Shown piece after piece: positions 59,417 through 64,000 of a stretch of DNA of 64,000 bases. The first letter of the stretch is position 1. Each line of letters opens with the position of its first letter. The notes under the pieces were generated by a model that worked only from the letters and a program-made list of their open reading frames with translations, was not told where the DNA came from and searched no databases. The DNA comes from Arthrobacter sp. Leaf69. Lineage in GTDB: Bacteria > Actinomycetota > Actinomycetes > Actinomycetales > Micrococcaceae. The translations under genes and the position numbers were made by a program. Location of the stretch: assembly GCF_001422645.1 (NCBI RefSeq), contig NZ_LMLR01000014.1:1-64000 (forward strand), written 5' to 3'.

Positions 59417-60382
59417 TCAGCCGGCGCCGCAGAGCGCGGCGGCCTTGGCCACGAGTTCCGGGTCCTGCCAGTCGAGCCAATGGATGCGGGGATCGGCGCG
59501 GAACCAGGTGAGCTGGCGGCGCGCGAACTGCCGGGTCGCAACGATGGTTTCCTCCGCCGCCTGCGCGGCGTCGGATTCACCGTCGAGGACCTTGAGGAAC
59601 TGGGCGTAGCCGAGGGCACGCGGCGCGGTCCGGCCGAGCCTGAGCCCTCCGGCGTCGAGCTTCCGGACCTCTTCGAGCAGGCCGCTGTCCACCATGGCGT
59701 GAACCCGGCGGGCGAGGCGTACCCGGAGCTCTTCGCGGTCCACCTCGAGTCCGATCTGCACGGCGGGCTGGTGGTACTCGCGGGTTGGCATGAAGGAGCT
59801 AAAAGGCCGTCCGGTCAGTTCGAACACCTCCAGCGCTCGGATGATCCGGCGCGCGTCCCCGAGCCGGCCCGCAGACACGGGGTCCACGCTTTCCAGCCGC
59901 GCCCGCAACGGGGCTGCACCGGCGCTTTCCAGCTCCGCTTCGAGCCGGCGCCGGATGGCAGGGTCGGTGCCCGGGAAGTCCAGCACGTCCAGGGCGGCAC
60001 GGACGTAGAGCCCGGAGCCGCCGGCCAGGATGGCGCGTTTGCCGCGGCCGTGGATGTCCGCGATGAGCGCCCGTGCTTGCTGCTGGAAGTCCGAGACGCT
60101 GGCTTCCTGGGTCACGTCCAGGATGTCCAGGAGGTGGTGCGGCACTCCCCTGCGTTCGGCCTCGGTGATCTTGGCGGTGCCGATATCCATGCCGCGGTAA
60201 AACTGCATGGAATCGGCGTTGATGACCTCGCCGTCAAGTTCCAGCGCGAGCGAGACCGCCAGATCGGATTTGCCGGAGCCAGTAGGCCCCACGACGGCGA
60301 TCACCGGCGGCGCCGGTACCGCGCCGGCCGGTTCTGTGCCGTCGGGTCCTGCGCCGGCCGTGGTGCCCTGCGGGGCAGCCAC
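59417..60382 (-). CDS. miaA: tRNA dimethylallyltransferase
   Basis: Adds a dimethylallyl group to A37 of tRNAs reading U-starting codons. 321 residues. P-loop [31 protein letters not shown] (substrate aspartate), and the tRNA-binding insertion. GTG at 60382, three bases after miaB. Partner enzyme MiaB, upstream in the same transcript, methylthiolates the product. Confidence 0.96.
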   Translation of the reverse strand: MAAPQGTTAGAGPDGTEPAGAVPAPPVIAVVGPTGSGKSDLAVSLALELDGEVINADSMQFYRGMDIGTAKITEAERRGVPHHLLDILDVTQEASVSDFQQQARALIADIHGRGKRAILAGGSGLYVRAALDVLDFPGTDPAIRRRLEAELESAGAAPLRARLESVDPVSAGRLGDARRIIRALEVFELTGRPFSSFMPTREYHQPAVQIGLEVDREELRVRLARRVHAMVDSGLLEEVRKLDAGGLRLGRTAPRALGYAQFLKVLDGESDAAQAAEETIVATRQFARRQLTWFRADPRIHWLDWQDPELVAKAAALCGAG

Positions 60383-60385
60383 GGG

Positions 60386-61960
60386 CTAGCGGCCCCGGAC
60401 GGGAAGTGTGGGCATGCCGAGGGATACTCCGGATGAGCCGGACCCGGATCCCGGCGCGGGTGCGCCGCAGGAGTCCGCCTGGGACCTGTCCCAGGCGTCG
60501 CCAGCGCGGGAGCGGCGGATGCTGTAGTCCTCCGCCGAGGCAGGGTCGGCGACCAGGTGGAACGCCGCGGCCTCGGTAATGGTCACCGTGACCAGGTCGC
60601 CCGGGCGGGGCGTCTCGGCGCCGGCAGGCACAGAGAAGTGCACCAGGCGCTGGTCCTGCGCCCGCCCCGAAAGCCGGTGGGTTTCCCCTGACTTGCGGCC
60701 GGCCTGGGCCGTGACCATAACCTCCACCCGCCGGCCCAGCTGGCGGGCGTTTTCCTCGGCGGCGATCCGGTCCTGGAGGGCGGTGAGGCGTTCGAAGCGC
60801 TCCTGCACTACGGCTTTGGGGAGCTGGTCCGGCAGGTCGGCGGCGGGCGTGCCCGGACGCTTGGAGTACTGGAAGGTGAAAGCCGTGGCGAAGCGGGACT
60901 TCTCAACGACGTCGAGCGTGGCCTGGAAGTCCTCCTCGGTTTCACCGGGGAAGCCGACAATGATGTCGGTGGAGATGGCGGCGTGCGGAATTTTGTCGCG
61001 GACCTTGTCCAGGATGCCAAGGAACTTCGTGGACCGGTAGGACCGTTTCATGTCCTTGAGCACCTTGTCCGAACCGGACTGCAGGGGCATGTGCAGCTGC
61101 GGCATAACGTTGGGGGTCTCGGCCATGGCATCGATGACGTCGTCAGTGAAAGCCGCGGGGTGCGGGCTCGTGAAACGGACGCGTTCGAGGCCGGGAATGT
61201 CGCCGCAGGCGCGCAGGAGCTTCGAGAAGGCCTGCCGGTCGCCGAATTCGACGCCGTAGGAGTTTACGTTCTGGCCCAGCAGGGTGACTTCGATCGCGCC
61301 GTCGTCGACGAGGGCCTGGATTTCGGCCAGGATGTCGCCGGGGCGGCGGTCCTTTTCCTTGCCGCGCAGGGCCGGGACGATGCAGAAGGTGCAGGTGTTG
61401 TTGCAGCCGACGGAGATCGACACCCAGCCGGAATAGACCGAGTCGCGCTTGGTGGGCAGCGTGGAGGGGAAGACGTCGAGGGACTCCAGGATCTCAAGCT
61501 GCGCTTCGTTGTTGTGGCGGGCCCGTTCCAGGAGGGCAGGCAACGCGCCGACGTTGTGCGTCCCGAACACGGCATCCACCCACGGGGCCTTCTTCAGGAT
61601 GGCGTCGCGGTCCTTCTGCGCCAGGCAGCCTCCGACAGCGATCTGCATGCCCGGGTTGGCGGCCTTGACCGGGGCCAGGATGCCGAGGTTGCCGTAGAGC
61701 TTGTTGTCGGCGTTCTCCCGCACGGCGCAGGTGTTGAAGACCACGACGTCGGCCAGCTCACCGGCGGCTGGGACGTAGCCGGCGGCCTCGAGCATCCCGG
61801 ACATCCGCTCGGAGTCGTGCACGTTCATCTGGCAGCCGAACGTCCGGACCTGGTAGGTACGCGGCTGAGGTGTGGCGGGCACCGGTTCGGCGCCCGGGGC
61901 TGACAAGGCGTCTCTGGAAGGGGTGGTGCCGGCTGCTGGGGAGGGAATGGTCAAACTCAC
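60386..61960 (-). CDS. miaB: tRNA-2-methylthio-N6-dimethylallyladenosine synthase
   Basis: 524 residues, radical SAM methylthiotransferase. N-terminal UPF0004 domain with [12 protein letters not shown] and three cysteines for a second cluster; radical [11 protein letters not shown] (CX3CX2C); TRAM domain at about 420-485. The N terminus (1-33) and C-terminal 40 residues are variable low-complexity. GTG at 61960. Confidence 0.96.
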   Translation of the reverse strand: MSLTIPSPAAGTTPSRDALSAPGAEPVPATPQPRTYQVRTFGCQMNVHDSERMSGMLEAAGYVPAAGELADVVVFNTCAVRENADNKLYGNLGILAPVKAANPGMQIAVGGCLAQKDRDAILKKAPWVDAVFGTHNVGALPALLERARHNNEAQLEILESLDVFPSTLPTKRDSVYSGWVSISVGCNNTCTFCIVPALRGKEKDRRPGDILAEIQALVDDGAIEVTLLGQNVNSYGVEFGDRQAFSKLLRACGDIPGLERVRFTSPHPAAFTDDVIDAMAETPNVMPQLHMPLQSGSDKVLKDMKRSYRSTKFLGILDKVRDKIPHAAISTDIIVGFPGETEEDFQATLDVVEKSRFATAFTFQYSKRPGTPAADLPDQLPKAVVQERFERLTALQDRIAAEENARQLGRRVEVMVTAQAGRKSGETHRLSGRAQDQRLVHFSVPAGAETPRPGDLVTVTITEAAAFHLVADPASAEDYSIRRSRAGDAWDRSQADSCGAPAPGSGSGSSGVSLGMPTLPVRGR

Positions 61961-61999
61961 CTGTTAAGGGTACCGGGTCGGCACGCGGCCGGGGCCAGC

Positions 62000-62701
62000 T
62001 CAGAAATCCGGTTCAGACCCGGCACCGGCCACGGCCTCGTCGAGGACCTCGCCCACGATCCGGAAGGCCTGCGAGGGCTGGTATCCCTTGCGGGCAAGCA
62101 TTGAGGCCAGACGGCGCGTGATCTTGTCGCGCTCTGCGCGGTCCTCACCGCCGGTGAATCCCCGCAGCTTGCGCCCCACGAGCTCACGGGCCGCCGCTTC
62201 TTCGTCGGCGTCGCTGAGCTGTTCCAGGGCGCTGGCCGCAGTGTGTTCGTCAATGCCCTTCTCGGCGAGTTCCCGCCGGAGGGCCCCTTTGGCGAGTTTA
62301 CGGCTCTGGGACCGGGACCGTACCCACATGTCGGCAAAGTCGGCGTCGTCAACGAGCTTCACTTCTTCGAAGCGGTCCAGCACGGCCTCCGCGACGTCGT
62401 CCGGGACGTTGCGCTCGGCAAGCTTCCGGGCGAGCTGCAGACGGCTCTTGGGCGAGTTGGTCAGCTGCCGCAGCACAATGGCGCGGGCCACCGCGGCGGG
62501 ATCTGCGTCAGGATCCAGTTCCGGGGACGGCGCCCCTGCGACGCGAGAACCCGAGCCGCGAGGACCTGAGCCGCGTGAACTGCGAGACCCGCGTGAACTG
62601 CGCCGGGGAGACCCGGCACGCGGGTCGGCACCGCCGCCCGGGTCAGGGCTCCACGGAAGGAACCCCGACCCTGTGCCGGCTCCGGCGTTAGAAGCCGTCA
62701 A
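62000..62701 (-). CDS. recX: Regulatory protein RecX
   Basis: 233 residues. RecX repeats of about 50 residues form the C-terminal three quarters ([55 protein letters not shown]). It inhibits RecA filament growth. TTG start at 62701, overlapping the recA end by 14 bases with GAAGG close by. The N-terminal 65 residues are Ser/Gly/Arg-rich, low in conservation. Confidence 0.9.
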   Translation of the reverse strand: MTASNAGAGTGSGFLPWSPDPGGGADPRAGSPRRSSRGSRSSRGSGPRGSGSRVAGAPSPELDPDADPAAVARAIVLRQLTNSPKSRLQLARKLAERNVPDDVAEAVLDRFEEVKLVDDADFADMWVRSRSQSRKLAKGALRRELAEKGIDEHTAASALEQLSDADEEAAARELVGRKLRGFTGGEDRAERDKITRRLASMLARKGYQPSQAFRIVGEVLDEAVAGAGSEPDF

Positions 62702-63740
62702 CGGCCTTCAGCTTCGGAGATTCTTCGGTCTCGGCGGGGGCCTTCACGCCGACGCCCAGCTTCTCCTTGATGAGCCGTTCGAGCTCGGCGGCCAGTTCCG
62801 GGTTGTCGCGCAGGAAGCGGCGGGAGTTCTCCATGCCCTGGCCCAGCTGGTCACCGTCGTAGGTGAACCAGGAGCCGGACTTCTTGATCAGGCCGTGCTC
62901 GACACCCATGTCGATGATGCCGCCTTCACGCGAGATGCCCTGGCCGTAAATGATGTCGAATTCGGCAATCTTGAAGGGCGGGGCCATCTTGTTCTTGACG
63001 ATCTTGGCCTTCGTGCGGTTGCCGACGGAGTCCGCGCCCTCCTTGAGGGTCTGGATCCGGCGGACGTCGATGCGGATGGAGGCGTAGAACTTCAGGGCCT
63101 TACCACCGGTGGTGGTTTCCGGGGAACCGAAGAAGACACCGATCTTCTCGCGCAGCTGGTTGATGAAGATGGCAGTGGTCTTGGTCTGGCTCAGGCGGCC
63201 GGTGATCTTTCGAAGGGCCTGGCTCATCAGGCGGGCCTGAAGGCCCACGTGGCTGTCGCCCATGTCGCCTTCGATTTCCGCCCGGGGAACGAGGGCCGCG
63301 ACCGAGTCGATGACGATGACGTCAAGGGAGCCGGAGCCGATGAGCATATCCATGATTTCGAGCGCCTGCTCGCCGGTGTCCGGCTGGGAGACCAACAGGG
63401 CGTCGGTGTCGACGCCCAGCTTGGCGGCATATTCCGGGTCCAAGGCGTGTTCGGCGTCGATGAAGGCGGCGATGCCGCCCTGGCGCTGGGCGTTGGCGAC
63501 GGCGTGCAGCGCCACGGTGGTCTTACCGGAGGATTCCGGCCCGTAGATCTCCACAACACGGCCGCGGGGCAGGCCGCCAATTCCCAGGGCGACGTCCAGC
63601 GCGATGGAGCCGGTCGGGATGACCTCGATGGGCGCACGGACTTCGTCACCGAGGCGCATGACCGAGCCCTTGCCGAACTGCTTGTCAATCTGGGCAAGCG
63701 CTGCGTCGAGCGCCTTCTGGCGATCCGGGGCTGCGGCCAT
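62688..63740 (-). CDS. recA: Recombinase RecA
   Basis: 350 residues. Walker [22 protein letters not shown] (catalytic glutamate region) and [10 protein letters not shown] (Walker B), plus the loop-2 and C-terminal acidic tail features of bacterial RecA. No intein. ATG at 63740 with GAGGTG upstream. A LexA box lies about 207 bases upstream. Confidence 0.98.
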   Translation of the reverse strand: MAAAPDRQKALDAALAQIDKQFGKGSVMRLGDEVRAPIEVIPTGSIALDVALGIGGLPRGRVVEIYGPESSGKTTVALHAVANAQRQGGIAAFIDAEHALDPEYAAKLGVDTDALLVSQPDTGEQALEIMDMLIGSGSLDVIVIDSVAALVPRAEIEGDMGDSHVGLQARLMSQALRKITGRLSQTKTTAIFINQLREKIGVFFGSPETTTGGKALKFYASIRIDVRRIQTLKEGADSVGNRTKAKIVKNKMAPPFKIAEFDIIYGQGISREGGIIDMGVEHGLIKKSGSWFTYDGDQLGQGMENSRRFLRDNPELAAELERLIKEKLGVGVKAPAETEESPKLKAVDGF

Positions 63741-63881
63741 GGTTCACACCTCTAATACTTTCTCGCTGGGGAGGGACCGTTGCCGGCCCCGGGTAGTGTT
63801 CGTGATCAGTGCTAGTGATCAGTTTCTGTCATTACTGAAGCTACTGGCACCCACCGACAGAGTTGCCTGACTGCCCCGTGC

Positions 63882-63926
63882 ATGTGGAAAACGTGTATGT
63901 GGAAAACGTACATGTGGAAAACACTC
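63882..63926 (-). repeat. Three 15-base repeats with TTTTCCACA before recA
   Basis: ATGTGGAAAAC repeats at an exact 15-base period; the TTTTCCACA motif (minus strand) occupies 63883-63891, 63898-63906 and 63913-63921. The motif is one base from the DnaA box TTATCCACA. The array lies between the recA promoter and its start, in the transcript's leader. Confidence 0.6.
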
Positions 63927-63933
63927 TGAAAAA

Positions 63934-63962
63934 AGCATAGTCCTACCCGAACAGATATTCGA
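63934..63962 (-). promoter_or_regulatory. recA promoter with LexA box
   Basis: Minus-strand box TCGAATATCTGTTCGG (63947-63962), two mismatches to the SOS consensus. -10 TATGCT at 63934-63939, -35-like TCGAAT at 63957-63962 inside the box, 17-base spacer. LexA would occlude the promoter. Confidence 0.65.
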
Positions 63963-64000
63963 ACAATCGTGGCGGCGTGTCAGGTGTTTACTGCCGGGCC

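Noticed and set aside
62688..63740. Intein in recA, as in M. tuberculosis
   Set aside because: recA is a continuous 350-residue protein of normal length with no intein motifs.
62088..63755. Plus-strand open frame of 555 codons over recX and recA
   Set aside because: Shadow frame opposite recA; low-complexity product.

Overview
The window is GC-rich chromosomal DNA from an actinobacterium, most likely of the Micrococcaceae (Arthrobacter/Pseudarthrobacter type). Pointers are GTG and TTG starts, apparently leaderless genes, a PriA-type isomerase, a mycothiol-dependent-enzyme homologue, actinobacterial HelD, LexA boxes of the TCGAAC-N4-GTTCGA type, and a gene order recalling Mycobacterium tuberculosis (infC-rpmI-rplT-tsnR, pheST, argCJBDFRGH, tyrS; recA-recX-miaB-miaA-dapF-hflX-lexA). 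Most of it is chromosomal backbone. I see no tRNA, insertion sequence, prophage or CRISPR.

Layout. 1-500: leader and promoter of an rRNA operon running left out of the window, then the tyrS terminator. 505-5653: tyrS, helD, apt and an unknown gene. 5734-8580: alkylation repair (mpg; divergent ada-alkA fusion and ogt). 8653-9962: a mycothiol-dependent-enzyme homologue and a PNPOx-family gene. 10120-18865: complete arginine operon argCJBDFRGH on the minus strand, with a putative ARG box in front. 19073-27587: a block between the arg and pheST operons with a desaturase, a quinone oxidoreductase, a 1321-residue Pls/PosA-type NRPS, an M1 metallopeptidase and a phosphopantetheinyl transferase. 27704-31311: pheST. 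31583-41739: an unknown HEERH protein, SIMPL protein, pcp, an SOS-boxed radical SAM gene, split pntAB, mutT, MFS, CDF, GlsB-like and DHFR-like genes. 41796-44803: tsnR-like gene, rplT, rpmI and infC (ATT start, attenuator in its leader). 45218-51582: DUF1844, MFS, SseB-like, then hisC-hisB-hisH-(52-residue membrane protein)-priA. 51717-63740: LysM protein divergent from lexA, dinG, hflX, an RsmC-like methyltransferase, dapF, miaA, miaB, recX, recA.

How it fits together. The most interesting unit is 21499-27587. The adenylation domain of the NRPS reads, by hand alignment, as DAESIGTVVK, a lysine-type code. It is followed by a carrier domain and six membrane segments with three tandem soluble domains, which is the architecture of epsilon-poly-L-lysine synthetase. 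The neighbouring PPTase could activate the carrier domain and the M1 peptidase could trim or degrade product. A second theme is an SOS circuit: lexA, the LysM gene divergent from it (YneA/Rv2719c/DivS position), recA and the Rv2578c-type radical SAM gene all carry LexA-like boxes. A third is translation: IF3 and L20 carry long low-complexity tails, and infC is preceded by an attenuator.
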